Shown here one piece after another: positions 22,901 through 36,601 of a stretch of DNA of 64,000 nt. The translations under genes and the position numbers were made by a program. The DNA is from Hetaerina americana (lineage: Eukaryota; Arthropoda; Insecta; Odonata; Calopterygidae): contig JAKTNV010000007.1 of the NCBI GenBank assembly GCA_022747635.1, forward strand, positions 11,256,497 to 11,320,496, given 5' to 3'. A model generated the notes under the pieces. That model did not search any database and was not told the origin of the DNA. It saw only the letters and a program-made list of their open reading frames with translations. The number at the start of each line of letters is the position of its first letter. Positions within the stretch are counted from its first letter, which is position 1.

Positions 22901-25900
22901 AGTGTTTTCGTAATTTGGTGCTTTTTTGGATCCTAAAATTATTATTCGTAATTCAGTTTGAACAAATAGTTATAATAGCAGTGGTTATTGCAGTAGAACG
23001 TCGTTTATTATAAATAATATAAAACGACGAAACCTTGAGGCGCAATAGAAGTTTATGTCCAATTAACCCCAGGAAAAGACAACTGTTAAAAAGCAAATGA
23101 ATCAAAATCCCATGGGTTAAATAATACTCCTCTCTAATGTATGTGTTGATTGCAAGTTCTTTCGTGAGCATTTAAATTAATCTTTGAAATAAAATACCCG
23201 AAAAGTAGGAGCAAAACCCATAGAGTAGATAACTACTAAGCACAATGTCATTACGTTGAAGCGCGTCAAGTATCAAGTGATTCAGCAAGTTATTCTAACT
23301 TTCCGGTGAATGTTATAACTAAAAGGTTTTATTTGATCCATTGCGGAAGAACGGGTAATGAGACCATTTGATGGTGTGAAGCCAAACCCAACTCATTTCA
23401 ATTAATCCCATAAGAATTTCAGACCACTGAGAACTCATAAGCGTGCTGATGAAGAAAGGGTTGACAGAGAATTTTGCCTCCTAGGATTCCTCTCCAGCCG
23501 TGTTAGTCCCTACTTATTTCGATGGACGATTTCGCATTGCGGCGGAAAGCAGGATTCAGTATTTGATATGCATTTTCAATATATTATTTATTCTCTTGAC
23601 TGACATGGACAGTGTGCTTTGTCAAATAATTCAAGACACACCACAATTTTCGTATTATGATTTATGTACTTATCTCAACAACTCTCGCAATACAACTTGA
23701 ATTTTCGGAATATATAATTATTTCAAAAAATCAATTTAGACTCGCTACGGGGGAAGTGTGTGATGATAAAAAGGCTTCTCGATCATATTTTATAAGACGC
23801 AAAGTCCAATTTGCGTCCAATTTTTTCGATGATATCAAAATTCATTCAAGGTCTTCTGAAGACCGCTTATAAAGAGCGGACAGGAAATTCTTACCCTCAC
23901 GCTAAGGCCTGCGTGAAACTGATAAGGCAAAGTTCATCGTTAATCATATTTCGTTTCCTAGAGAGCCTCTTTAGTAAGGTGCGGAAAAGAATGAGATCCA
24001 AAAGGGAGTTCAAACCTTTAATAAATGCTTAGGAGGTAGCGAATATAACGGGAAAATATCTCTCCGTAAGTTCATACACAATCTCCCTTTAAATTTACTC
24101 CACAGAAAGTACTACGCCGCAAAAAGATAGTAAAATATATAGGATAGATAGTACAACAAGAAGACTTTTAAGATGTAGATCAATAGTGTCTCGGACTTTG
24201 AATTTAAATGCCTGCTGTCTCAGGATATTTTGTTGACTGATGCCGATTCATTATTAATGAAGGTAGGGCATCTTCAGGTGATGGTAATCGTGAGTTATGT
24301 TCGGTCTGCTCATATTCTCACAAAGCAGTTAAATATATAATACACGCAAAACGGAGGTTTAAATACCCATTGGAAACTCAATGGGTGAGAATTAGTCGCC
24401 AAGGATACTCGTAGCTTTAAATGATTAAGCACTAATTCTCCATAACAAGCGTGGACTGAAGTACTCTCAGATAATGGGGCACTTGTTTTTTGAATTATTG
24501 GGATTGAAGTGTCGAGGATACAATATCCCCATAACCAAATTGATGAAGTAGAATTCGTTTGCGGGATCCCACTTTTAACAATCATCTGGGTCCTTATCAG
24601 CAATTAAGGGTACTTTGAACATCGGGTAACTCATGAATTGACCACCACCAGTTTAGGTTGTGTGAACCTGAAAGATACAATGTCCATTTGGATTAATATT
24701 ACAACCGATCTCCGGCCCACTTGATGCAGTGAGAATATTCACTTTTAAAATTTTTATTCTGCTTACGGTAAGCAAGTGGAAATGTTTTTCTTCAAATTAT
24801 TCTTAATCTGGTTCTCTTTTGAGTTTCCAATTTTATCTAGTTTTTTTCCTATTATTTAGAATTTTAGTATTTTTTCTCGTCATTTATTTTCTGACATCTT
24901 GGAAGAAAAGATTATTATTGCAAAGATACAACTGCTTGTATTCTTTAAGTTTGAGTCGCCAAAATCTGTGTGAAATCAAAAATATTGTTTCTAAAGGTTT
25001 CAAGTTGACGAAATCATTATTTAAAAACGAGCATTAAAACCTCAAATATAATGTTACCATTACGAGAAATATTTTACGCATCAAATTTTATCAAACCCTT
25101 TACGTGTTATTATCCGATTATTTAATTCTTTCTAATGTACAAAGGATCACATTTTGTTCGTCATTTTGATCTTGATTAAGAAAGCCTGAAACTGACGTCC
25201 GATGAGTTCAAATTCATAATTTTCACGGGCATATTTAATATAAAAATAATTTTTACGAGTTTTTTTTAAACCACCAGCTTATTTTGCATTGGTTAAGTAA
25301 AACGAACTTTAAATTTTAAGAAAGGGTCAAGAGAAAGTCCCCATTTGGGGATACGCTTTTTTCTATGCCTTGTCGACAGAATAAAGTTGAAAATGGAATT
25401 ACCACGGAGATTTCTCTCAAAGGTAGAGGACACTAGGAGAAGTGATATTACAGGCCCTCCTCATTTACGGTCGCCCGATTTTATTGTCCTTTCTCTTGCA
25501 CGGCTGCGTTGTCTAAAGGCGTGGCGGAATCATTATCACAGCGGACAGACCAACACCTCTCGCTTAATCCCGCTACGTTCAAAGCCCGCTCCAGGGAGGA
25601 AATACACACTAATGAATTTGAAATGTCAAGCTGTGTTTTTTCGGTATAAATCCGGTCACTATCTATTTACCGGGAATTAAATTTAAAATATCTATGCTTA
25701 CGAAGGCTTTTCTTGGGTCAAGCCAAAACTCCATGATAGGTAGCTCGGTAGCCCGAATATTGTTATTTTTTTTTAACTTTTCACGGAAAACAGATAGATT
25801 AGTAACGTTCTAAAGAGTAGTGATATGATAGATAATGATGGATTGAATATTTGGCTTGTTTTAAATATAAACCTTAGGCATGGGGAGAACGTGCCTATTC

Positions 25901-27540
25901 AGTTTGCGTTCGGAAAAGCTTATTCATTTCCGTCTGTTCGAGAACATCAATCTAAAGATTTGGAATGCAGTAAATCACATGGGAAGGTAAGAATCCGCGA
26001 GAGAATGACAAATTTAAGGATAGTATTATTTTTTTCTGATTTTTTTCATATTCAACCTGAAGAAAGATAACCGAATTTATTCGCCAGATGAAATACGGGA
26101 TATGGTTATTGCGTATTTTTACGACTTTACATTGGTCGGAGACGAGCAGTTAAAATGATATCGCTAAAAAAAAGTTTCCTGGCAAAAATTGCACCAGAAA
26201 ACATGAGAAGCGCTGCCTTTTGCGGCAGAAGTCCAAGCCCATTCGAAATGGGAGGCTATCATTCAGTGGAAGTATTCCTAGCCGAGAAATTTTTAAAATT
26301 TTATGAGACCTTTAACGTCTAGGCACTCGTGAAAGAGTGGAATGAGAGATATTCAATGGGTTTACTAATTTTTCAATTCTATTTCATATGGAGAGCACAT
26401 GTGTTGACAGGATTGCTAGAATGTTAAACGAGGAGGTATTTTCTGTCATAGGATCCAGGAAAATATTAGCTACAGACGGTTTTCCAATTGTCTCCTGAAT
26501 TTAATTTAGGAATGCGTAGTTTTCATTTGAATGAAACTGATTGGGATAGCTCTTATTATTCTCTGCCTTCTCACTTGAAGAGGTCCAATATGAATTTGAA
26601 AATGGCCCTTAGGGTGTTCAGCCATGAGGGGTAACATAGGTTTACATATCTGCATTTGTGGCCTTTAATAAAGCTATTAACGAGAGCGCTAAATGTACAA
26701 CTCCGTGATAGTTTGTTCGGATGGAAAACAAATTTTATATTGAGCCTTTAATCGAGGAATGGTGAGACGGTTGGTCAAGTCGAGAGAGGAAAAATGTCAG
26801 AGCATAAACGAGCGGGTACGATTCCGTGTATGAAACGGTTAAATAAAATTGAGATGTCTCAGTACAACGGAGAGAAGGCTTTGAGGTTGAAAAAATTGGT
26901 ACTCATAAACTACGCTCCATAAGCTACGCCCACGGTGAGGTTTCAGGTAAATTAAGTTGCCCATTTATTTCAAAGGGGATTGCCCTTGGCTGTGGTGAAT
27001 CACTTAGTTTACAGCTCCAGTAGCAGTCAAACTGGAAGACTCGGAGGCGGACAGGTTATAGCGTAGAAGTCATATTCCCGCAAGTAGCAAATCAAAGCGT
27101 AGTATCCTCCTTGTTTCTAACCTAATGCCACATGCTCTGTCCTCATTTTCAATTTTCTCTCTAGACCCCAGAGCGGATATCATATATCAGCACTGGAAAA
27201 CGTGGGACTGTTCGTGGACTATTGTTTTCTTGATTGTACTAGATCTTTGGTTATCTAAATAACTGTAATAATCCTATCGACTAAATAATCTACTTCTGAA
27301 AGTTAATTTACGTTAAAAAAATGGTTTCCGGCAACCAGAGAATCTTGATAAGTTATTTGTATTTAAATATTGAATTAGGCTTTCAAACGAAACACTAACA
27401 ATTGTTAAGCTGCAATTATTTTATCCAATCTCAATGTATTCCTTGACATTATTAGTAAATTGTAACTTTCTGAACACGTGTGATGATAATTCTTTTGGAT
27501 GCTTTCATAGTTAAGTGAAATTATTACGTGCTCCTAAAGA
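20000..27540. other. Long AT-rich stretch, no gene recognised
   Basis: 7.5 kb of AT-rich sequence with only short ORFs (up to about 110 codons at 25,345-25,680) lacking recognisable domains. A weak LINE-like peptide (ERPGMATEKQVMKFV) occurs near 20,040-20,085 but is too short to call. No tRNA, rRNA or terminal inverted repeat was seen. Confidence 0.45.
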
Positions 27541-28059
27541 CATTTCTGCATATGTAGGCTGAAAGTTTAACGAGTGAGTGCTGAACAGCCTGTAGAATGA
27601 TGAAAATAAAAGGACTGGTCGATCCTTTTCTCCATACAAAACCAAGTAGGCTTGCTACGTGGAATATGTAAGAGCGCGGGGAATATTACAATGCGTCATT
27701 TCATATGGAAGGGAAATCCAGCCATCTAACAAAGTTCAAGACGTGCTTCCCTACGGTTTCCAGGAGATATTAAGGAAACTGTTTAATATCTAGGATAGTC
27801 ATAAATGAGACCTAAGCGTAAAAGGGAAAGGAATACTTAAGATTTACCGGTGTTAAAATTAGGAGAGATAGGACATGAGATGAGTGGGTCAGGGAAGAAT
27901 ATGAATTGGGATAGGTCAGTGTGAAATGAGTTTGCAGCGTTGAGAAATTATTGCTTCAGGCTCAACTTTGCAATATGCCATCAATAATATTGAGAAAAAA
28001 GACTTTAGGGACTACAAAGCATATTTATCATGGTAGGATAGGTTAATTCACATAAGCGA

Positions 28060-28340
28060 TACAATTTTTTCGTGTTATTCTCAAAGTTTTCCCCAATCGT
28101 CATGCTGCACTGGTTTAGCCATGTCGAGAGACCGGATGAGTGCCCACTGAATCTCTTGAAGTGTGTATACGAGGACATAGTGAATGGTTTAATTGCTAGT
28201 ATTAGGCGAAAAGGTTGTAGCTTATTGTGGATAAAAAAGTATTAGATTTTAGGATAAGGAATATTTGAAGTTTCTTGAACGAAATCAAGCAATGAATGTA
28301 TAGAAGAAATTATGAACGTGATAGAGAGGAAAGAAGTAGG
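28060..28340 (+). mobile_element. Degenerate LINE C-terminal remnant
   Basis: The plus frame at 28,105-28,216 reads LHWFSHVERPDECPLNLLK and continues to a basic RRKG. This is the shape of the LINE ORF2 tail, LRWFGHVERMDE...RR.GR. Stops follow quickly, and a weak match (YRRNYERDREERSR) appears in another frame near 28,295-28,340. The sequence differs from the other two LINE fragments, so it probably belongs to another family. Upstream DNA (27.8-28.05 kb) may also belong to it but is not recognisable. Confidence 0.6.
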
Positions 28341-28344
28341 TAGG

Positions 28345-30530
28345 AATGGGAAAATATTGAATAAAGTAATGAAGAAGTGTTTCTTCACATAATCTATGTT
28401 AAGGGTATTTTTGACTCAATAAAACAGAAATGGGACGGTGAAATATATTTGTGTCGAGTGAAATTCCGTTGAAATGTATCAAATTTCCACTATAACCACT
28501 GATATGACCATTGTGTTTAAGCCTGCATGGCCAAAAGTGGACAGAGTTGTACTCATTTTCACTTGATAGGCAGGAATAAAAAAGTTTCGAAACATGAGTG
28601 CTCTCCGTGACCTGCAAGTTTCACTTTACGGAAAACCATGAGACACCGGTGCTTCGCTTAAACCCTGTCCTTCTGCTCCTCTTTCATTTCTTACTCTACG
28701 GAGTTTTAGATCTTGTCATATCGTGCTTATTTTATTTTGATAAAATTAATAAATACTTTAAAATTAAAACTGATATTTCTTCGCTTTCAATAACGATTCG
28801 TAGCAAGAGAAGCAACAAAATATTTTTGAATTTTACGAAAAAGCCGCGTGAAGATTATCAGCTTTGTTATTTTGGGTTTCCTTGCTTTTTAGTACATAGA
28901 TCACATGTGCACGCCATAATATGCTTGTAACTGTTTTAGAAATGTCCGAAATCTCACAATTTCTACTTAATTCACGTATCTCTGCTACTTAGTTCGCAAA
29001 ATATAGATAGACTACGCTACGATAAGCCAGCTAGGATTTAGCCAGCTAATAACAGCTATTGATCACATCGGCCAAATATTATCCCTTGAATACCTTGAAG
29101 TTTCTCCAGGCGTAAATATTTTTATTGTGCACAATTTATTGCTTCCAGCCTTTAATAAAGATCTGAGGAAATTGGCGCAGCAACAGCTGTTGAATGACAT
29201 TTCGGATAAATGTGAAAAGACAAGATTTAATCAAAGCTATTAGCATAAGGGCGATTGACGGTGGCACATATTATCTACTGGTTTGGCATTGTACGGTGGA
29301 GGAAGCAGTCAGGTATAGTCAAAGTAAAGGTATAGTCAGGAACAGTCGGGTTTAAAGAAAAAGTTTCTTTCCAATAAATAAATGAAAACATCATCAAAAC
29401 GCACGATTCATTTCATTAAATAACCTACCCTGCCAGTAAATGATGACTAAGTGAACCGAATCTCGAGGCGTAATAATATTTTTTTTGTATTCACACAAAA
29501 ATATGCTATAATTATTTATTCTTTGACGATAGCGCGGTTGGTTTAGCTTGGCCACGCTTCAGCCAACGGCTGCTTTTTTCCAACAGTAATAGGGGGAGAG
29601 AGAGGAGGACACATAATTGAATTGTACTCTGGCCTCAATGGTGATTTAGCACCTCCTTCCCTGCCGTGCTCAACCACGTGCCGATTAACAGGTGGTTCTT
29701 CCCTCTCTGCTATGAAACCTCCCGCTATCTTGGCGTCCGTTTATACGTTCATGGGATAGGCTTTACGTCTTCAGCAAATATGATCACAATATTTTGGGAT
29801 TTCCCGGCGTCGTTATCCCGCATTCCGTGGTTTATATATAAGGTATAAATGTAGATACCTAAAATTCATCTTCAGATACCTACAGGTTTTCCTTGTGCTT
29901 CCATACGGCATGATACTTATACTTTATACTTTTTCTGGGACTGATTTATTGTTCGTTGTTTTCAGCAACAACAGTTATATCCACATTCTCTTTCTACAAA
30001 TTGAAGTGATTTGTTGGGCTTTTCTGACGGTGTATTTATAATACTGGCTGACTCTATGTGAATTGATTAACAAATTGTCTTAGTGGTTCTTTGCCGGGCG
30101 TCCTGATTAATTAAAAAAATAAACTATTCGAGGCTTTTCCTTACAAGGCAAATACTTTTAAGAAAATATATGAACAATTTATATAATAATTTGATTGATA
30201 TGTTATGTAAAATTGTATGTAACATCTTAGTTTTGATTTATTTTCTTGTTGATTAGGGAAACTAATGTTAATGAGATGGGGATTTTCTTTTTTTATGTTA
30301 GAGACTGGTGTTTGGAAGTGTCTTTTAAGTCTATTTTTTTTGTCTGACTGATTTTATTTATTATCTTTTGTGATATTGAATGGACATGAGATATCATGTT
30401 ATTTTTCCAAGGTAAGTTTGATTGTAATACTTGGGACTTTTGTGCCACCTGACATTGTCTATCTTCACATGTGAGTTATAATAATGCAAATAATAACTAA
30501 CGGTCCAATGACTCTTTCCCAGGCTGAGAC
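28345..30530. other. AT-rich DNA, nothing recognisable
   Basis: ORFs at 28,598-28,930 and 29,666-29,848 have no domain. A short direct repeat containing aggtatagtca occurs twice near 29,309-29,338. No other structure was noted. Confidence 0.45.
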
Positions 30531-30534
30531 TAGT

Positions 30535-31527
30535 TGGTATTAATTTTCCGGTATATTTCGAGCTTTTTTATATCTATTACCTTTATTCTCCTCATGACCC
30601 TGCAACAGAATTGATTTTCCTGTAGAAATGAATTTATGTCTTCAAAGTTAATTCGGTGGTCGGATTCCGAATATTATTGTTCGGTGAAGGCTTACCATAT
30701 TCTTCTTGTTTGTGTTCTTTCACTCTATATTTTACGGTTCTTCCTGTTCGTCCGATGCATGATTTTGCACCGGTAGACATTATCAAATATACATCCTGTA
30801 GGAAGGAACTTGAAATAATTTCCTTTGGCTCAAGCATCGTTCCACCCAATTTCAACGTCGTGGAGATTTAAGTGGTCACGTTATGCGTCAGTATGAGTTT
30901 TATTATCTTCTCCAGTGTTTTGATCACATAGACGCAAGTGCAGTATTATTGCAGGTCTCCTCTTCTCTCTTTCTTCTTTCTCGGTTCTCTCTGCGGTCTG
31001 CTTATTGAGCTCCGTCAAATTTCCTTTATCTGCAGTCCTTTTTTGGTTCAGTTGCTTCGGTTATCGTTTTGATGCGGAGGTTATACGTGTCACTGTTTCT
31101 CCAAATTGAGTGATACGATTTCTGAAATGCTGGATTCTCGATGTTTTGATTTGTTTATTTATGTTCATTTCTGGACTGGATGGTGGTGGGTACGTGTATC
31201 CAACTATTAGCTTGTATATGTTTTCTTGCGATGAATGGAGTGGCCAATTCTCTCATCTGCTCTCCTCCTCACCATCTCATCCAGGAACGTGAGGCAGTCT
31301 GCTTCTTCTATTTTCATAGAGGCATAAATACCAATGTGCTATTTCTTGAGGTGGTTCAGGAATCTTCGAAGATCTACTTTACCTTGGGGCTATATGTCAA
31401 AATGCGTGATTCATATGACATAATCAGACTGAGGGTTTCCCCAGGTATGTCTATATGATAGCATATGGATTAGTTTTCTTAAAACCCTTCCATGAATAAG
31501 TTGGCTTTCACCAGGGAGCTAGATGGC
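30535..31527 (-). mobile_element. Penelope-like retroelement remnant
   Basis: On the minus strand, broken frames give a run of Penelope-family landmarks in the correct order. These are ANLFMEGF (31,482-31,505, reverse transcriptase block before the YVDD motif), FLNHLKK (31,342-31,362), KIEEADCLTFLDEMVRRR followed by GHSIHRKKTYTS (31,210-31,314), HHHPVQK (31,168-31,188), and the GIY-YIG endonuclease-type segment VYL..STGAKSCIGRTGRTV...R.KEHK (30,709-30,792). This RT-then-GIY-YIG order is diagnostic of Penelope-like elements as a family. The YVDD motif region is unreadable and stops are frequent, so it is inactive. The N-terminal part is absent: sequence beyond 31,540 does not match. Confidence 0.85.
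30634..30855 (-). pseudogene. GIY-YIG endonuclease fragment of the Penelope-like element
   Basis: A 73-codon minus frame starts KLGGTMLEPKEIISSSFLQ, corresponding to the linker before the endonuclease, and runs through DVYLIMSTGAKSCIGRTGRT into KYRVKEHKQ. In the GIY-YIG family the paired motifs are GVY and YIG, followed by an Arg in the helix R..EH. Here they appear as DVY and CIG with the Arg and Glu-His retained, so two of the hallmark positions have mutated. In Penelope-like elements this domain nicks target DNA. The continuation (ISTGKSILLQGHEEN) is in a shifted frame. Confidence 0.78.
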
Positions 31528-31539
31528 CAGGGCAGTATT

Positions 31540-33440
31540 TTCGTTCTGCTGGAAGTATTTTTGTCTTTAAACGCGGTAAGAATTCTTTCCGCTCTTTGGG
31601 GCGGTTGTTAGGCTCGGATGACGTAGGCACGCTTCCAATCTTTTACCCCTCCTCCTTTCTATCCCCGGCCCATCCTTTCTTCAGTGCAATTTTTCAGGAA
31701 ATTAAGGATTCGGAAGCATTAACTGCTCGAATTCATCTCGATTTTTTAGCTCGAAGATGTGGTTAGATATTTAATAAACAGAATTGTAAATATACAAGAT
31801 ATTTTATCAACTGAAAAATGATGCATAATCACCTCTTTTATTCACCATTGATCAATAAGGGGAATGATGGGATGTCCTCATCACTAGACAGCTCTGAGAA
31901 AATACGCAGCAGTACTTCACTCAGCTCTTTGCATAGTAACACTCATGGAAGAACATGATCACCTCTCTGGTCATATTTATCCCTTGAATATATTTCACCA
32001 CCTTCGTGAAATCTGTCCCAATCACATCTAGGATTATTGAACCTAGTACAACTTTGCAATCGAAAATTGAGAGCTGATAAATTTTCCAATGAGACTAAGG
32101 GTGACTGGTAGTATAAATTCTGGAACGGCAAAAGGATAACAGCTGGTCGACATTGACTTCCATTTCTTGGGCATGTAAGCTTTTTCTCCAAATCGGTTGG
32201 CGGAGAAGAAGACTAAAAAATGTTTGTCATTTGATATCAGTTCTGATTCTTGAACAACTCAATATTAGCCATCCAACTATAGTTATTTCCACCGACTTTC
32301 CACACCTCTCGTTCACAATCTCACAATTGCTCAAAAGATAGCTGTGCTATTTTAGCATACGGACTAGTATAAATAATTTTAGCTACTTCAATTATGAAAG
32401 TTTGTGGGCGATTGGGTAACGTATGGGTACACTTACCGAAAATCTCTCTAGATGCTTTAATAGCGAAGCCTAAAGTAGAATGATGAAATTATTATATTAA
32501 TATATAGTCACTATAGTATTCTACTTTTTATTAGGTATATTCGGTACCAGAATAGAGATAAAAAAATTAATTAATAGTTTTTGTGAAGATAAAAAAACAT
32601 TTTAAGGAACATCGGTACATAACGGAGAAGGTAAGAATATTTTAAAATTTAAGACAATTATAAAACAAATTTGGTATTCTCTGAACGTTGGAGTTGAATG
32701 AAAATTTATCTGGGTTAAACTGTTGCAATAGCTTAAAATTAAGATATTAGCCATAAAGACACTCCATAATAATATTTTATGATCATTTAGGAATCCATTG
32801 AGTAATATTGATAACAATGGAACAGAGAGAGAATGGAAAAAATCAGGAGAACTTTTTATTAACTAAATAATCTTGTGACCCCCGTGCCTTATTATCCACT
32901 ACCAATTTGACAGAGGGTGTTTATTGTTATTTCCGATCCGCTTTGATCATGTTTTAAAAACAAACTGGGACGGTTTGAGTTAGTTATCATCATCGCTTGG
33001 CACGAAGCTCATCGGTTTACGCCTTTTGATTTGATGCCCTCTTTTAAACCAAAATCCCCTTTGTCAATCATGTGGACATGTGGATAATTGGACTCCTCTC
33101 ACCCAATGTCAAATAACTGATACATCAAAAGAGATTTTTTGAAGCAAAAGAACTTCATCAAACGCACGAAAGAGTATCACCAATTTGAAGCGAAGTTTGA
33201 TCAAATAACCACTATCATATTAAAAATCTAGTTAAAGTGGAGAGTTCAACACCAATTAGCAATGACTGAAACAAAATGCGGTAGATCAAATGGCTCGATG
33301 AGATTCCTCTAAGATGTATCACGTTTCCCAATGCCCGTGATGCTTTCACTAATACACAGTCGAGACAGTTTGTATGAAGGGTAATTCGAATCCAACGGCG
33401 ACTTCAAATAATGCTGCATGTATTTCAACTTGAAATACTT
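31540..33440. other. AT-rich DNA, nothing recognisable
   Basis: Only a short GC-richer run near 31,600-31,690 stands out. ORFs of 60-82 codons have no recognised domain. Confidence 0.45.
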
Positions 33441-33880
33441 TATGATCTCTGCCAATCCAGTAATTTATGAACCGGAACGAACCGAGAGAAAATGACAAAG
33501 GGCGGTGGGTGTTAGGGCGCGTGCGCCCAATGAGAGTGTCGACCATTTAGACTGAATTCTTCAGCACGAAATGAAGAGAGCGTGTCGTATCTGTAAATGC
33601 GAACGCATTGGTAAATGAGCACGCGAACTACTGGAAATTGTCGGAGCGGGCGGGAGAGGATATCTTAACACCCCGGTGGTCACCAGGCACGAGTAAACAT
33701 TCGCCAGATCCGCCGCCGGCGTCGAAATTCGAGCCCTCCCGGCCAAGAGCACGCATGCAAACATCTCTCCCCCATCCAACCCCCCTCTTCGTCACATGCC
33801 CTTCCGAAGCAGGCCACTCACCCCTCGCACCGTCACGGGTGCACGTCCAATGCACACATTGAGGAAAAGGACGGCGGATC
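33440..33880. other. CpG-containing GC-rich patch
   Basis: About 440 bp with frequent CpG and no strong strand skew. Mutually overlapping ORFs on both strands (33,608-33,862 plus; 33,628-33,855 and 33,561-33,779 minus) have no known domain. It could be an isolated exon-promoter patch or an old TE. Confidence 0.3.
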
Positions 33881-34689
33881 TTTGGTGGTAAGAAGAAATG
33901 AACAATTTTGAACCATTACGACACTTAACTGGTTAGTCTCTTCACTGCCATTCCCAAATGTAATCTAGATATAGGTGTGGTAAATATTTTTATACTTTGA
34001 ATGGAAAATGAAACATTTCAACCAGTGCAATAAATGCCTAAGGATGGCAAAATCTTGCCATTGGCTAATAAGAATATTGAAATTCGTTTTAAAATTTATT
34101 ACATTTCTAAATTTTGCTTTGTTATTCATTCAGAACGTTGCATTAGTTGTCGTGGTAGTATATGTATTTTTTGCCGCAATAAGAGAATGTATCCACAATG
34201 AAGTGTTCTCAAAACAGTATACCCTAAGATGATCCCAAACTGAAGGATAAACGCCCAAATGTAATTATGCGTAATTTTGCATTTTAATGATTAAATAGAT
34301 GGACTATTACTTGTTTATCTAATAAAAAATGTCTCCGAGGTATGTTTTAGCCTTCTGAGTACATTCTATGGTAAAATAGGTGTCAGTGGAAAATATTTAT
34401 TTGTCTCGTTGTAATATACATTAATGAAGGTTTTCTTAGGTAATAAAGTAGTGGATACACTAACGAAGGACTAAAACTGTGCGTGTTTATTTCATTTGGA
34501 TTCCCCTCCACTGTAATCACTTCTTAATTTATTCATTTTGACATGGTTTGAGGGAAAAATATTCACATCAGTTTATTCCAACTCCTACCACTGGGAGGGA
34601 GTTTAAGGTTCTAAAAATGATGATGGAAAACTAAATACAAGCAATATAATTCAAACTAATGTAATTATTTCCGTACATATTTACCAAAT

Positions 34690-35680
34690 ACACATTTGTG
34701 GACAGTTACTCTTGGCGGAAACTGCGTAGGAGGGAATGTATATTTCTGCAAGAGCACCACTACTCAATGCCGAGTCCTCTACTCTACAGTAAAGGAGAAA
34801 AATCGTGGCGGGATATCGCCACCGTGTTGCTCTCCATAAGGCCGCTTCCCTCGTGGGAGTGGCGAGTACACGGGAAGGGGAGATGGCCCTCGACGACAAA
34901 CCCTGGACGTCACCGACACGGTCGAATACCCCGAAGTTGGGCCCACAAATTTTCGATCCACGATGTCGTCACGCTGAACAGCCCGCCACCAAATTACTAC
35001 CCTTCCAGCCATGGAGCTTTCTGCGCCCGTGTATTTTTATACATACATATATATCACTTCCTCTGTCCTCTTTTTCCCCCACCTCCACACCACATATGAC
35101 CCATCTGACCCAAAATACAATCCCTTGCCGAGCTATTATTTCACCATTTCCCATTCTGCAGCGGGATCAGCAGTTTGAAAAGGTTAATACGATGGGGGGC
35201 TGCCACCCTCGGGGAGGGGTGGGATAACGGAGAAAGCACGAGAGAGAGAGAGATGCGAGAGGACGGAGGAGAGATGCGAGAAAGGACCAATTTCTCACGC
35301 AAAATTTCATCCCGATCGGAGCGTTTTCCACACCGCTAGGTCCACTTCCCCTCCCCCACAGGTTCTCGTCTCATCCCCCGTACCCTCAGTCCGACCCCTG
35401 TCGACACGCCAGGACAATCCACAACCTCCTCCCCTTACCCTGCGTGTTCGCGCATAAAAGGGAAAGCCACGGGGAGGATGAACCGCTAACGCCGGTGGCT
35501 CCGACGCATTACCACCAATCCTACGCTCCCGTGATTTTTTTTCTCTCCTGCTACCATCGGAACAATTGACTGCGGATGGTGTGATTGGAACGCGAATTTC
35601 TTTTTTTCCCCAAACTACATCGCTTGCCCTCCGCCTCCCCACTGCAAACCCCCGCTCTCCGATCAAGTGTTAGGAAACGG
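34690..35680. other. CpG-containing GC-rich island
   Basis: About 1 kb of GC-rich DNA between AT-rich flanks, mildly pyrimidine-rich at 35,040-35,110 and 35,340-35,450, with a GA microsatellite at 35,240-35,254. ORFs such as 34,805-35,227 plus and 35,307-35,666 minus are not recognisable. A regulatory island is possible, but no core promoter was identified. Confidence 0.35.
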
Positions 35681-36601
35681 ATGAAAAATAGACGCAAAAC
35701 TGAAAACTACACGGCAATCAAATAAATTATGGGAATCTAGTTGAGTATCTAACGGAGAATTTAAAGGCTCTCAGCCTTAGCTTTGTTGAATTGAAAATAT
35801 AATGTACTTCCATTGCACTTTGTTTTGTACCTATTCATGAAAGTGGGCATCTGATTTTTCCTTATACTATTCTTTGTTGCAAACGAGCGAGTATAAATGT
35901 TTAAAAATGTGCGACGGAATTTTGGTCAATAATAGATTATAACGGTAAGAATAATAGAGATTCTGCTTCCCAATGACCCAAATGATCGTTAATGTAATGG
36001 TGGAATATTTGTTAATCCCAAATTGGTTTTATCAACAGGGAAATGGCGAGTATTTGATGAAATATATTGAGACTCACCATTCAGATAAACTTCATGTGGT
36101 AAAGATCACGAAAAAGTACGGTTTTTTTAAGTGAAGGTACAGCTCACCTTTAACGAAGTTTAAAATGATGAAATTCACATTTTCAATGCAGGATGGCTTA
36201 ATTCTTTCTCCATTAACACCTGCATTGTCTCAAAAATTTCACGTACCGAGACAATTGCACCATTTTGATCGCTAGTTCTCTAAAGGTATTAACTAGGATT
36301 TGAAAATGTTAACTGGATAGTAATCTAACGTTTTAATCCACTACACGGACTTGCACAAAAGCTTATTAGTCAGCTATTATGCATTCACTCATTCTAAAGG
36401 CTTAGGTAGAGTTGGCACAAGTTCCCATGAAATCCTAATGGCAATGGTCTAAGTATTCTGGAATAATGCTAGTTTAATGCTTACAAGCTACGAATTTTTT
36501 GAGTTTCTTAAAAGCTACGATGACCATGTTTATCGTCCGACATAAAAAATGAATGACATAGGAATGTCCTATTTTAACATTGAATAAAACTACAATCCTG
36601 G

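Noticed and set aside
23850..23887. Hammerhead-like ctgaaga followed by a 5-bp stem (ccgct/agcgg) and gaaa
   Set aside because: Four extra bases separate the stem from gaaa, and ctgaaga is itself locked in a short palindrome (ggtcttctgaagacc), so the core geometry is wrong.
29520..29560. tagcgcggttggtttagcttgg as a possible tRNA A box
   Set aside because: No B box at a plausible distance and no cloverleaf pairing.
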